Source: Flaccisagitta enflata
Taxonomy: Eukaryota; Chaetognatha; Sagittoidea; Aphragmophora
DNA: 64,000 nucleotides
Direction: 5' to 3'
Assembly: GCA_965153355.1 (NCBI GenBank)
Contig: OZ231128.1
Location: 12,276,001 to 12,340,000 of the forward strand
Shown: positions 11,441-22,286 of the stretch, piece after piece
Layout of the letters: the number at the start of each line of letters is the position of its first letter
Numbering within the stretch: the first letter of the stretch is position 1
Translations under genes and position numbers: made by a program
Notes under the pieces: generated by a model
What the model was told of the DNA's origin: nothing
The model's database searches: none
What the model saw: the letters and a program-made list of their open reading frames with translations, nothing else

Positions 11441-11632
11441 CCATAATAAAAATATGTTTGCTATCAAAGAAAAAAGTTAAGCAACTTCTTGGAATTAATT
11501 TGATTCACTGATGAAAAAAATTAATAAAAATCATATATGCATAAAAATGTATTATAATAAAAAGATTTTGAAAATAAAATGATTTATTTCATTTTTAATT
11601 TATAGATTCTCTAATCTCTAGAAACAAGGCCG

Positions 11633-11828
11633 GATACACAGCTAACCTAGTCACGTGCTAGTAAGCAGGGGCAATGATAAAAAAGGCATGCATTTTGCAG
11701 TTAAGCAATAATTGCCCATTTACGCCAAAAAGTAAAGAAAAGTTTGACAAATGGATCAATGGACAGAACGATGGACGGACCAGTGGACTAATGGTCAAAG
11801 CGGGTTGTAGTCACATACATGTGACTAT
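11633..11828 (+). mobile_element. rolling-circle-like element with AGTCACAT hairpin, complete
   Basis: Starts AACAAGGCCGGATACACAGC, has a GGACGGACC core and ends AGTCACAT-AC-ATGTGACT-ATAA. The stem differs from the usual AGTCGCGT but is fully complementary. Confidence 0.75.
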
Positions 11829-12082
11829 AAAGATGTTGACTATAAAAATGTTGCAAAACTTTTTTCCTAGATATTAATTTCTTTCCCTCTCCCTAATGAA
11901 AATACTATATAAGTAACCTCCATGGATCATCTACAGAGAATTACTTCAAAGGTTTTCCTCCTTTACACTTTCAGCCGTAAATATCAGGCCTATTCATCCT
12001 AGGGGTCATAGGAAGTGCAGGGGCAAAAAGTTAATTGCCATTGCCATTACCATTACCATTACCATTACCCTCCCTCCAACAG

Positions 12083-12164
12083 GATTTAACGCAGTTTTCA
12101 AGGGAGTTACGTGGTTGGGATGGAGCAACTCTCTTTTCAACCCTTTAATCTACGCCTGCAACAA
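12083..12164 (+). CDS. aminergic GPCR exon: transmembrane helix 7 with NPxxY
   Basis: Acceptor CAACAG|, 82 bp, donor AACAA|GTAAGA. With the G carried over from the TM6 exon it reads GFNAVFKGVTWLGWSN, then SLFNPLIYACNK. It contains the TM7 signature NPLIY and the W-x-G-x-x-N-S-x-x-N-P pattern seen in D1-like dopamine and related amine receptors. Phase 1 in and phase 2 out match both neighbours. The intron after it is invaded 12 bp downstream by an inverted-repeat MITE (12177-12447). Confidence 0.94.
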
Positions 12165-12176
12165 GTAAGATATATG

Positions 12177-12447
12177 CAGTACATGTACATCTCGTCTAGA
12201 ATTGAGATAACAGGGGCAAGCATTGAGAAAAAATAAATTAAACAAAGGGAATGATATTTGGATTGTAGATTATCAATTAGGATGCTTTATTCCCCATGAT
12301 ATCTGGTCGCTATTTCCATGGCAACCCACTATCACAGGCAATGAATTATTTTTTTATTTGTTTATATTCCAAATATCATCCCCTTAGGTTTATTCCTCTT
12401 TCCATTATACTTGCCCCCGTCATTTCAAGTCTAGATGATATCTACTG
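12177..12447. mobile_element. inverted-repeat MITE (family G), short copy
   Basis: Left CAGTACATGTACATCTCG with TCTAGAATTGAGATAACAGG; right end inverse (CCCGTCATTTCAAGTCTAGA...CTACTG|TA). It shares TTCCATGGCAACC and CTATCA with the longer copy at 32713-33350. CAGT ends and TA on the right suggest a mariner-type MITE. Inserted in the intron between TM7 and tail exons. Confidence 0.7.
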
Positions 12448-12529
12448 TATATCAAACTGGCTTTTCATTGATTTCTAATTATAAGGAAAGAAAATTTTAA
12501 TCATTTGATGATTATAATTTGTTTTGCAG

Positions 12530-12821
12530 AAAAAAAAGGATTTTGAACCTGAAAGCCAGACCTCCACATGCAGAAACTTTAAAAATCCACTGTAAGAATC
12601 TACCCCCATTTCCCCCCCCCCTCTTCTTACACCTCATGGACGACACGCCTCCCCCCCCCTCCTTTGCACCTCCCTTCAGAACATTCCGCACGACTTTGAT
12701 TGGTTGGTGGTGGAAACCCCGACGACCGAGGAAAAACCAAGATCTCGATGTCATGTCATGTCATGTTATGTCGCTTTCACTGAGAAGCTCCAATGTCCAG
12801 CTCAATAAAGTCGAAAAATAG
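12530..12821 (+). CDS. aminergic GPCR last exon: C-terminal tail
   Basis: Acceptor TTTTGCAG| at 12527-12529. The first A completes the Lys codon left by the TM7 exon, giving NKKKRILNLK directly after NPLIYAC, a plausible basic helix 8. The frame stays open for about 97 codons to TAG at 12819-12821 and ends SNVQLNKVEK. The middle is proline-rich (two poly-C tracts) and contains GWWWKPRRPRK. No palmitoylation cysteine cluster or PDZ motif is obvious. The phase match and the long open frame support it, but sequence conservation in receptor tails is too low to confirm by eye. Confidence 0.68.
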
Positions 12822-12869
12822 CCACTCCCATTTTCCAGACGATTTTGGTAATCGTGCCCATGAATGCGT

Positions 12870-13040
12870 TTTTTAGTCGCGTGCTACGCGACTCAACACT
12901 CCGCAATGTCTGTCCGTCGGTCCATGCATCGGTCACTAACATTTTGCTTCTTTGTTGCGGACCTGCAACTACATACGAGGCTTTGTCCGTCTGCTGGTCT
13001 GTTGGTCCGTTGGTCCGTCTGTCTGTGAGCACGAGTTGAA
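12870..13040 (-). mobile_element. two truncated rolling-circle-like repeats in tandem
   Basis: At 12870 TTTTTTAGTCGCGTGCTACG with ACGCGACTC, truncated after 80 bp. Then at 12951 GTTGC-GGACCT-GCAAC with ACGAGGCTTTGTCC and GTTGGTCCG repeats. Both are 3'-hairpin ends only. Confidence 0.6.
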
Positions 13041-13142
13041 AAGTAGGAAATCGAGCGTTTTAGTTTAGTTTTAGTTGCGGACACGTAACTCTATAAGAGG
13101 CTTTGTCCGTCCGTTGGTCCGTCCGTCCCTCGGTCTGTCCGT

Positions 13143-13866
13143 TTGGGTGCTTCACATAGCAAAAGTTGGTTATTTCTTTTCACCCTCTTTATCTAATGTG
13201 GAGTGGTCAGTTTTAAAACCCCTACCATTTTTGTTTTTTCAAAAATTATCAAGGGTGTATATTCTTGTGTCGCTTTTGATTCCCCCCCCCCCATGCCAAG
13301 CTAAATAGTGTTAGATTGTGTTTTACTAATTGAGTTTTATGATTTGGTGCTGTAAAAAGTTATATTTTCCCTAAATTTCTTTTTTTTTTCTTTCTTCCCC
13401 CTTTGATTTCCTTCCCCATCTCCAGGCCCTTTGATTTCCCCCCCCCCCCACCGGAGGGGGAAAACTCAAGAATATACAGGCCTGAAAATTATTCATCTTC
13501 CATTTTTTAAGAAAATTATTTTTGAGGATCTAATTTGCATAATATAGTGAGATAATACAATATGCTGACATTCTTTGAATTAGCTTTTACCAATTTTTAC
13601 TCTTCAAAGAATTGATGATCTGCATCTTCATAGGCTCTTTCATAGCTTATGGCCTGATATTTCAATCTATTTTTACAAATATTATGATTTTTTGAAATGA
13701 ATTATTGTCTTTTTGGTACCAAAACTACACAGGATTTTGCTGAATTCTGGGAAGATGAAGGAATTTTGAAAACAGGAAAAAAAATAATCTTCATGATTTT
13801 TGTTCCTCCATATTCCCCTTATAGGGTAAGAGGATACTCCCAACTTTTGCTATGTGAAGCACCCAA
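13143..13866. mobile_element. MULE-like MITE F1 with 9-bp target duplication
   Basis: TIR TTGGGTGCTTCACATAGC with AAAAGTTG and its inverse at the right end. Flanks TCTGTCCGT (13134-13142) and TACGTCCGT (13867-13875) match at 7 of 9 positions. A second copy at 47075-47824 has a perfect 9-bp duplication. It contains the hAT-type MITE E1 at 13250-13484. No transposase. Confidence 0.82.
13250..13484. mobile_element. hAT-type MITE E1, 8-bp target duplication, nested in F1
   Basis: Ends CAAGGGTGTATATTCTTG and the inverse of CAGGCCTGTATATTCTTG. Flanked by AAAATTAT at 13242-13249 and 13485-13492. The related MITE F2 shows the uninterrupted site (AAAAATTGTTCATC near 47174). The interior is rich in CCTTTGATTTCC motifs. 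A second copy with its own duplication is at 47961-48263. Confidence 0.88.
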
Positions 13867-14033
13867 TACGTCCGTGAGCACGAGTGAAAAAGTGGGAAAA
13901 GGACCGTTTTAGAAGGTTTTTGTGTATGTGTGTGTTGGAAGGGGAGATGGGTGGGGTGTTGGGTGTGGATGGGTTGGCTGCCCCTGCCCACCGGTCCGCA
14001 ACGATATTGTGACCCCGCGTCACTTGTTGTGTA

Positions 14034-14191
14034 TGTGTCCGTATTGGAAGGGGGATGGGGTGGGGCGTGTATGGGGGTTGGCTGCCCCTGCCCACCTGTC
14101 GGCAACGATATTGTGACCGAGTCTTTTTTTTAATGTTTTTGCGGTCTGCGGCTCCCCTCTCCTCAAATGCTCTAGTGACCTCTGATAAAGC
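14034..14191 (-). mobile_element. family A/C remnants hosting the hAT insertion
   Basis: A second family C end (CCGTATTGGAAGGGGGATGG ... AACGATATTGTGACC) abuts part of a family A element (TTTTTGCGGTCTGCGGCTCC ... AGTGACCTCTGATAAAGC). The latter continues at 16552 after the hAT with CCCCTGCCCACCC and CGGGGTAGCCGTGTAT. Confidence 0.65.
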
Positions 14192-15599
14192 CTGGGCCGG
14201 AACAACCGTATGCGGGGCCCTAGGCACTTAAGGTAGCGGGGCCCCCCACTAGGTGCAACATGTTGCAAAGTTGAAGCAAACATATGATTGAGGCAAAATA
14301 TTTGTATTGCTTTTTGTGATAAGATAAAGCCATAGCTGTTTGATCAAGAATTCTAACACTCAATGCAAAAACATTATAATGAGACCTTTGCTCAAGGAAA
14401 TGGAGTGCATAAGCAATTTATGATCCTGTTCAAGCTCAGTATGAAAGCACTATTAATTTGCCCAAGTAAATAGTCCAGAGGAATAAAAAGCCACTCAAAA
14501 AAGTATTTTCTTATACAAGGTTCAATGTTGTAGTGCTTAACCTGAAACTCCAATGATTAAGACAGCCATGTAACAAGGAATCCATTAAATGGATATCATG
14601 GACCATCCAAATCAACAGAGCTCAAGCATAAGCTTAAGCATCTTGAAATCTAAGGCTTTCTATAACATACAATGCTGAAGCTTATTAGCATAAATAATAT
14701 TAATGCAAAAACATCAGAAAAGACCATTGCACAAGCAAATGGCGTGCATATAAGCAACTTTTGATCCTGTTCAAGCTTAGTATGAAAGCATGATTAATTT
14801 GTCCACTGCTCAAGCAAATGGTCCAGAGGAATAAAAAGCCACTCTTAAAATATTTTTTTATTCAAGGTTCAGTGTCGTGGTGCTTAACCTGAAATTCCAA
14901 TAATTAAGACAGCCATGTTACTAGGAATCCATTGAATGGATATCATGGACTATTTTGATCAACAGAGCTCAAGCATGAGCTTAAGCACCTTGAAATTTAA
15001 GGATTTTTTTGTAAAAGAATAATGCTGAAGCCTGTTCATCAGCATGAACCATATCAATGTAAAAGCATCAGAAAAGACCATTGCACAAGCAAATGGCTTG
15101 CACAAGCAACTTTTGATCATGTCATGAATATGCAAAATATGTATGCATACTTTGATAATATGTGTAGACAAGCACAGCTGATTAAATAGATGCGTCAGTG
15201 TATGGTGTGGTAATTCCATGCTAGATAAAAAAAGACAGAAAAAGTACTTCTTGTTTACAAGTGCTAAAAGTAATGTTGAGCTTAGCAAGGACTCCAATGA
15301 TTGAGACAGCCATGGTACTGAAAATCCATTGAATGGATAACATGAATCATCACAATTAACAGAGTACAAGCATCAGCATGAGCACAATAAAATCAAAAAT
15401 TTCTTTCAGGTAGTTTAGTTCTCAATCTAGAGAAAAATGATGCATGAGTCTCTTAGGAAAACATGTCTATTCTTTGTTGAATACACATTTTGAAGCCGTA
15501 AGCCAAAAATTCATCACTTAACAATAACATACACACAAGATTTATCAAACAGGTAAGAAAAACTCATTTTGAGAGCAACTGGTTGCGTGGCTCTTCAGT

Positions 15600-16190
15600 T
15601 TACATTGGTCGTTTTCTAGCCTTTTGCGAAGCAAACTTCTTTATGATATCTTTCACCTCTACTTTGTCTAACAGCTCATGCTCAATACTCAGTAGAGTTA
15701 GGTGATTAAGTTTGTCTTTGCCAAGAGAAGTTCATTGCTCATTTTTTACATGTTTTAATTTTGAGAAGGACCTTTCACCACTACAATTAATTACCATGAA
15801 GGAGAGATATATGCGCAGCACTATATCGACATTGAGATAGGCAGATTCAAGTCCATTTTCTTTAATCAGTTTGTACATTTATACCTCTTTATTCTTTTTT
15901 TTATCCATATCTGCCCGCAAAAAAAAAAATTTTTAAAGAGCTGAAAATTGAATCAGTTCTTCACTGAAGTCATCTTCAAGATCTTCAGGATAAGCCATGA
16001 CTAAGCTTTGGGAACATTCTCTAACCTTTTCATTATTGGCCTCTTCCAGATTTTTCAAAAAAACAAAAAGATTGCTTAGTTTTTTATAGGCATTTTGTCT
16101 TTTTTGCAGTTCAGATTTTGAAGAATGGAGAATAACCTTAGGTACGTTCTTCAAATGAGGACACATGGTCTGGCCCTGTCTGATTGTCTG
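15600..16190 (-). pseudogene. hAT transposase, C-terminal remnant
   Basis: From 15878 down to 15600 the minus strand reads NVDIVLRIYLSFMVINCSGE, RSFSKLKHVKNEQ, a TGA, then LLSIEHELLDKVEVKDIIKK and FASQKARKRPM. NCSGERSFSKLK is the hallmark of the hAT C-terminal dimerisation domain of the ZMYM1-like/P52-repressor branch. The upstream segment 16166-15933 (QKRQNAYKKLSNLFVFLKNL) is the preceding linker, separated by A/T runs and a frame break. One in-frame stop and a frameshift show it is dead. Confidence 0.88.
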
Positions 16191-16315
16191 AATCTACAAA
16201 ACGAGGGATCTCCTTAGTTGCCTTTCATAGGTTTCACAATCAATAAGTGTTTTGGCTTCAGCCTCAAAGGATAAAAAATCACCTTGCAAAGACTCAATGA
16301 AAAGTGACAGGTCTC

Positions 16316-16480
16316 ATTCCTTTCCTCTGTTTCCTTTTCCTTTTCCTTTCTTCTTTTCCTTTCTTCTTTTTCTTTTCTTTTTTTTTCTTCCCCTTTTTCT
16401 TCCCCCCTTTCTTCCTCTTTCCCTTCTCCTTTTTTTCCTTTTCCCCTTCTTTCTTTCCCTCTTTTTCTCCTTTCCCCCTG
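16316..16480. repeat. pyrimidine tract (TTTTCC/CTTTC)n
   Basis: Nearly pure C/T for about 165 bp inside the hAT element. Confidence 0.9.
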
Positions 16481-16751
16481 AGGCGCGGGGCCCCCCTTGG
16501 GCGCGGGGCCCTAGGCAGTGCCTATTGTGCCTATAGGTTGTTCCGGCCCAGGATAAAGCCCCTGCCCACCCACACGCGACGGGGTAGCCGTGTATTCTTT
16601 GATCAGTGTATTTCTTTGATCAGTGTTGCCATGTGAACAATTAATGTAATCGAACATAAGAGCAATTAATGTAATCATTGCAAAAAATAAACAATACAAA
16701 AAAAAACATTCTACGTAACAGTACGGATTTTTTTGTCCTTCATCCTAGGTA

Positions 16752-17130
16752 GTTATACCAGTAATGGCGGCTGTCGCCGTGAGGAAAAAAGTTGTAAGCT
16801 TTGGTCACTTTTCACCAAGCCTTTGTCTTTAGTCACTGCAATTTTTTTGTTCTTTTAGATTAAATCAAGAGCAATTGTATGTATTGATTGCACTGAAAAT
16901 CAGAGAAAAATAGGACTGAGCCAAATGAGCTAGATGAGCTAAAATGCTCAAAATCACTCAACCAGACAATCAGCTATGCTCACTGACATGCTTTTTTGTA
17001 TTTACATGCTCCCATCAAAACATTTATTTATCCCATTAAAAATAAAAAAAAAACTGAGCTAAATGAGCTAAGTGAGCTAAAATGCTTAAAAATACCCTCA
17101 CGGATGAGCAGTTATGCTCACTGATATGTT
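16752..17130. repeat. dispersed repeat with AGTAATGGCGGCTGTCGCCG and GAGCTAAATGAGCTA units
   Basis: The same series of motifs (ACCAGTAATGGCGGCTGTCG, CAAGAGCAATTGTATGTATT, GAGCCAAATGAGCTAGATGA, GCTCACTGA-ATGC) recurs at about 49110-49460 in the catenin gene in the same order. No ends or coding capacity recognised. Confidence 0.75.
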
Positions 17131-17470
17131 TTTTTGTATCTGCTTTCTTAAACATGTATCAAAATATCTATTCATTTATCACATTTAAAATATAAAAAAA
17201 ACTGAGCTAAAGAAGCTAAATGAGCTAGAATCCTCCAAAACACCCTCACAGATGAGCAGCTATGTTCATAAACATGTTTTCTTGTATTTGCATGCTCAAA
17301 CAAACATAAATACACTCTTTTTTTGATCCTACTCAAAATCATAAAAAATCGAAAAAAATTCAATTCGCAGTTTTTATAAATAAATCTTTAAAAAATCATA
17401 GCGCGAAAAATATTTGTCGTAGAGCATTCTGCTTGGCGCCAAATGAAAAAGAATTATTAAATTTACTTAC

Positions 17471-17526
17471 CCTATCAATTTCATTGGAGGGCCCATTCGC
17501 TCGGTGGAGATGCTCAACTTCCGCAT
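17471..17526 (-). CDS. possible orphan first exon (weak)
   Basis: On the minus strand ATGCGGAAGTTGAGCATC opens 18 codons, MRKLSISTERMGPPMKLI, ending at a strong donor GG|GTAAGTAAAT. No following exon recognised to the left and no homology known. It may be chance. Confidence 0.18.
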
Positions 17527-17604
17527 AAGAAAATCAAAACCCTGTTTCTCTCGAATATGTCAAAAAGTCGAAGACTGACTTCGACTTTTTTCCTGACAAT
17601 ATAC

Positions 17605-17740
17605 TAACCAGTCGCCCAAGAGTAATTACGCGGTCAGCGATACCCTTTTCCCTGCTTTGGGTGATAGCAATTGAATGTGAGACAGAGACAGCAGGACAAC
17701 GGCCCCGAGGGGACGAAGTCCTGTAAGACACGGGAAGACG
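17605..17740 (+). mobile_element. family D element, truncated
   Basis: CAGTCGCCCAAGAGTAATTA, CGGTCAGCGATACCC, GCCCTGCTTTGGG, then GGACAACGGCCCCGAGGGGA and CGAAGTCCTGTAAGACACGG. The VNTR and far end are missing. Confidence 0.65.
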
Positions 17741-17889
17741 GGAAGACGGGAAGATTGAATGGGGTTCAAGAGAACCGATGGTACTTTCAAGGAAAAAAGT
17801 TTAGCAGCACTTATAATGGACTGCATTTTCCCCCACATGAGCACAAAACTTATGAATTTCATTGGGTTTTTTTTTTAACTAATTAGAAC

Positions 17890-19400
17890 AAAAGAGAAAA
17901 ACAATCCTCAATCCAATTTAGGGACCGCGAGTTTTGTTTGTTCATCACAAACAAGAGATAGATAGATACCAATTGTAATAACTTAAAACAACGGGCGCTT
18001 TTGAAATTAAAACGGGCGCTTTTGAAATTAAAATATAACTATTTTTTAACCCTCTAATTTTCACCCTCTTTATATTCTAACAGGGTGTGCAATAGATTTT
18101 GCACAAGTACTGCGGTATTAAAGATAAAAAAGTTAGCTTTTAATCAACCTAATACAATGAAATTTAAACTTGAGTTTTCCAACCTTGCCAAGATAATTTT
18201 GTATAGATATAAATCAATTTGGCCAACAAAAAATATATACTTTATATACTTCATACTGTAGTGTTTGTGCAAAATTTTTTGCACACCCTGTTAGATGAAC
18301 TGTCATTTGGTCAATTTTTTATATAAAAGGCTACCAAAATACTAAATTGGAATTAAAATGGAGATATTCATTGCATACATCTGTTGGAAAGTCTCTGAAA
18401 ATAGCTCATTGTTGTATTATTTTATCATTTCACCTAATATTTTTGCCCAAATCTTTTCTGAAAGTGTGATATGAAAAAAAAAAAGGTGGGGGGCGCTTTT
18501 TAGAGGAGGGCGCTAAACGGAAAAAATAAGGTAATAAGTTTTTCAACTACACTCTCATCAGTTTTTATGGACAAGTAAAATTTTTTTCTGAGGCTGGGAC
18601 GTCCTTAAATTTTTGCAGATTTGAAGCTGAAATGTTCTTAATGTGTGCTTAATATTTTTTTGTAGTTCTATTAAATTAATGAAAAAAAAATTGTAAAGAC
18701 TTAAATTTGTTTGAAAATTGGATTTAAAAATATTAAATGTTGCAATGATTAATTTGTATTTATTTAAATAATGAACGTATAAAAACAAAATTACTATTTC
18801 CTATTTTGAAGATTTATTTTTTAAATAATTTTCATAGCAATGAATCTAAATTTAAGGCTGGGGGTTGTCCTTAAAATGTCCTAAAATCTTTGCAAAATTT
18901 CAGCCTCATGTCCTTATAAACTTTGTCTTTACTCAATAAAAAGAGTGTAGTTAGGCAATGCAAATCCGCGGAGTTCTTTTGTTTATACGCTAATCGACAC
19001 AATACGTTCTACCAGTAGTGTCGTGCTCAGACAAATAGATCTGAGAAAAAAAGGCGTCCACAAAAACTCACGAAATTAGAAAAATGATTGCATTGTAAAT
19101 AATAAAAAAATCTATGCTTATCAAAGATGATAATTTTATTTAGTATGCCAAATAATATTTTCAGAGTTCGAGTTTATTATAAAATAGTAGTTAATAAATA
19201 CATTGTGGGCAGAAGCTGGAAGGAAAGTCTTGCTTGTACGCAGCTTAAAATTTTGTCTAACCCTGACAATAAATGGAACAATCTCTCGCACTTCTGATTA
19301 CGTATTCAATTGTAAATTTTGGCTTTCAAGCATTATTTGAAGCTAAGATATACCCTACAGCAAATTGTAAAAGAAAACTAGAAAAGCCGTAAGTTTTATG
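17890..19400. other. AT-rich intergenic DNA, nothing recognised except one MITE
   Basis: Apart from the MITE at 18080-18291 and a duplicated ACGGGCGCTTTTGAAATTAA (18000-18031), I see no gene, RNA or element in this AT-rich stretch. Confidence 0.5.
18080..18291. mobile_element. Tc1/mariner-like MITE
   Basis: 212 bp, ends ACAGGGTGTGCAA-AGATTTTGC and its inverse (GCAAAATTTTTTGCACACCC, TGT), flanked by TA on both sides (18078-18079, 18292-18293). AT-rich interior without coding capacity. Confidence 0.82.
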
Positions 19401-19479
19401 TCACATGGGACTGTGAGTTGCGGACACACAACTCCAATAGGCATTACCTGTCGGTCCGTCCGTTGACCTGTCACGCTAG

Positions 19480-20846
19480 AGTTGAATAAGGTCATATCGG
19501 TCATATCGGGTGTGAGACAAGGCGGACAAGGCGGATATCGGTCATATCGGATGTGAGACAAGGCGGAGTACTTAGTGCCAGGTTCTAGGCTGTCTACATG
19601 GATGATTTGATTTTAGAGCTAAGAAAGTCTGGCATGGGTTGTCGGATTCTAAATTACTTTATTGCGTGCATATTATATGCTGACGACGTTTGCCTGCTAG
19701 CGCCTAGCAGACAGGCAATGCAAAAATTACTTGACATTTGCGCCAAGTATGCTTTTTCATGGTGCATTTTGTACAATGAACGCAAATCAAAATTGATGTA
19801 TTTTGGTAAAGGATTTGAGTCTTTTTCGTGTGCACCCATTACCCTTAACAATTCTCCCCTAGAATTTGTTCAAGAATGGAAGTACCTTGGAGTACTTATG
19901 AAATCTAACATTAATTTTATTTGCTCTGTAAACAAATCGCGATGCTCTTTTTTTTCGCAGTACGAACTCGGTATTAAATGTTCTAAATGGTCCCAGCGAG
20001 ATAGTGCAAATGAAACTACTATACAGTGTATGTGTCCCAATTATCACATATGTCGAGGTGCAAACGAAGATCAAATTTCATTAGTCAAGCCAATTTTTTA
20101 AATATTGTTAATCTTACCAATTTATATTTTTTTCTTAAGGAAATATAATCATCATGTTGTATATATTCTAGTTTTGCATGGAAAAACTTTAGTAAAAAAA
20201 AAAAAAAAAGAGCGCTGAGAATGTAAAAAAAGAGAAAATATGAGGGAATTCTAAAAAGTAATGATTTTGCACCTAGTCTTGTCTTAGAGAAAATTCTAAG
20301 TCTCTCTCTGAATGTAAAATTTTGCATTTAGAAAAACATGGCCTCATTCTAAAAACATATAAGATGAGAGCCATGTTCTTAGGAATGCAAAATTGTTCAA
20401 TTTGTTCAAGTCTTAGAATTTTCCCCTCACAGATTTGAATTTTTACTCTATCATCTTAAAAGAATCTATCACTTTCAGTGATCATTTCTTGTCTTTATCA
20501 ATAAAACAAAGCAATGCCTTAATCATTATAGATTTTATTTTTACTAATAAGATAATTCTAGACAACAAAATTATAAATTTTATTAGGAAATCATAATTGG
20601 GTCATTAATCTAGCTATGGAAAGAGTCTGAAACCGAAACTTGACCTTCGTTTGCACCCCGACATATGCATCTGACGTGATCACTTTTCCTTACAAAGAAA
20701 TGCAATCACTACATGTCGCGGTAAATGACGCTATACGTAGAATTTTTTCTTATCACAGATGGGAAAGCATCAGAACGCTGAGAGAGTCTTTAGGTTATCT
20801 TTCTGTTACGGACCTGTTTGAAAAAAAGAAAACGCTTTTTCAATAA
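19480..20846 (+). pseudogene. non-LTR retrotransposon (CR1/Rex-like) reverse transcriptase remnant, interrupted
   Basis: GVRQGG is encoded near 19507 and again near 19550, then VLSARF, a stop, and AVYMDDLILELRKSG (19590-). The catalytic block LYADDVCLLAPSRQAMQKLL with YADD follows at about 19670, then FVQEWKYLGVLMKS. A 580-bp foldback insertion (about 20045-20670) separates this from the C-terminal part VAVNDAIRRIFSYHRWESIR, TLRESLGYLSVTDLFEKKK (20700-20830). The AIRRIFSYxRWES...LRxSLGY motif is typical of the end of CR1-like LINE proteins. Stops, frameshifts and the insertion show it is inactive. Confidence 0.88.
20045..20670. mobile_element. foldback insertion within the LINE
   Basis: Left ATATGTCGAGGTGCAAACGA with AGATCAAATTTC; right its inverse, AACTTGACCTTCGTTTGCAC with CCCGACATATG. 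About 30-bp arms around 560 bp of AT-rich DNA. The exact ends and a target duplication are not clear. Confidence 0.55.
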
Positions 20847-21319
20847 CCGCCTCCCTCAAATTGGCAACTCTGTATTGTCATTTTTGTCGCGTAACTAACG
20901 GTTTTCTGTAGTAGTCTTAGTTGATTGTTGTTGAACGATCTTTGTTTTTTTCTCCATGTTAAACTCGTATAAAAGATCTTATTCATGATGCTGCAGTTTT
21001 GTGTGTGCTAATGTGGGGATGGGGAGAGTTTTTAGCCCCTGTCCACCCATCTGCAAAGATAATGTGCATTTCTACATGTACGTCGGTTGACATTCACCTT
21101 TAGTGCTACCTTTCAAGAATCACCCAGGCTTCTACGAGCGACTCATCCTAAACGAAAACGAGGCTCTGTAGACCGAGAGGCGCATCGACGGATGGACATG
21201 AGCACTACAGAGATTGCTTCCCCTGACTATGCCGAATCTCTCATGTCCGACATCTTCATAACGTGATAAGTTTGATTTTGGTTTATAGTAGCCAATGCGC
21301 AACATTCTAGCTAGATAAG

Positions 21320-21640
21320 AACCTTTGTTAGGATGGGCAGGGGTGTCCAAGCCGCGTCCTATAAACACGCACAAAATGCATCTAAACCACTTATACTCGT
21401 TGACTGATGAACGGACTAACAGACCAATAGATGGGCTAAGCCTTTTATAGTTTATCGATCCCCGAAAAAATAATCTTGAGGAGATTTTTAAGGGATTTTT
21501 AAGGGGATTTTTAGCGGCGGACACGCGACTATATAAGAGGCTTTGTCTGTCTGTCCATCCGTCGGTCTGTTGGTCCGTTGGTCCGTCGGTTTGTAAAGGT
21601 GATAGAGTCAAAAAGTGTAAAAATGAGCATTTTGGATACT
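21320..21640 (-). mobile_element. family C fragments
   Basis: At 21320-21440 GGGTGGGCAGGGG-type start sequences and GACGGACC-like core. At 21510 TTTTTAGCGGCGGACACGCG with CTATATAAGAGGCTTTGTC and a CCGTCGGTCTG core. Both degenerate. Confidence 0.5.
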
Positions 21641-22090
21641 TTTTGGGCAGCGGCCCCAAAGGGCCGATGTCCTGAAGGAAACGGGGAAATTTCGAGACCA
21701 TTTACCCGTCCATCCATCTATCTGTCCTCTATCCCTCTGTCCATCCATCTATCTGTCCATCCATCTATCCGTCCGTCCATCCTTCCATCCCCCCAGGCCC
21801 GATTCTGGCCCTCTGAGCCCTCAAATTAGCCCTTTCAGACCTCAATTTAGCCCTCGAGAACTCAAATCAGCTCTACAAACCTCATAACTAGTAATGTTAC
21901 CGAGCAAGCAATTAATCGAGCATTAATCGATTAAAATCTTGTATTAATTGCTCGAGCAATACAAAAATCCTCGAAGGAAAATTTTGTTCATTTATTTAGA
22001 AAACGGCGATTAAAACTCGAAGAAAAAAAAAGAGCAAAATAGAGGAGCTGCAGTCATTTTTAGCAGGAAAGAAAGACAAAGTAGGAAAAG

Positions 22091-22251
22091 AACAAGGCCG
22101 GATACACGGCCATCAGTTGCGGACGGGTGGGCAGGGGCGGAAATGCGCGTTTTCCCACTTTTTGACTCGATGGTTACGGACCGACGGACGGACGGACGGA
22201 CGGACGGACGGACGGACAAAGCCTCTTCTAGAGTTGCGTGTCCGCAACTAA
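22091..22251 (+). mobile_element. rolling-circle-like element, family C, complete, nested in hAT
   Basis: AACAAGGCCGGATACACGGC, CAGTTGCGGACGGGTGGGCA, a (GGAC)n core, then the hairpin AGTTGCG-TGTC-CGCAACT followed by AAAAA. Confidence 0.82.
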
Positions 22252-22286
22252 AAATTGTCTTCTCAAGCGGACATCTTATCCGAAAT

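Larger units (their letters stand above)
13068..14033 (-). mobile_element. family C element interrupted by MULE-like MITE F1
   Basis: Outer pieces 13068-13142 (TTTAGTTGCGGACACGTAAC, GGCTTTGTCCGTCCG) and 13867-14033 (GAGCACGAGTGAAAAAGTGG ... CGCAACGATATTGTGACCCC, CACTTGTT). Together they equal one standard family C element. The 724-bp MITE between them carries its own nested insertion. Confidence 0.75.
14192..16551 (-). mobile_element. hAT transposon with intact ends and 8-bp target duplication
   Basis: Ends CTGGGCCGGAACAACC and its exact inverse GGTTGTTCCGGCCCAG. Both are flanked by GATAAAGC (14184-14191, 16552-16559), the 8-bp duplication typical of hAT. The subterminal regions carry GCGCGGGGCCCC palindromes. 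The interior holds transposase remnants on the minus strand (15600-16190), repeated AGCAAATGG..GCATAAGCAAC units (14380-15120) and a pyrimidine tract (16316-16480). It is inserted in an older rolling-circle-like repeat. Confidence 0.92.

Noticed and set aside
16252-16636. Phe/Pro/Leu-rich open frames
   Set aside because: Pyrimidine tract inside the hAT element; no conserved features.
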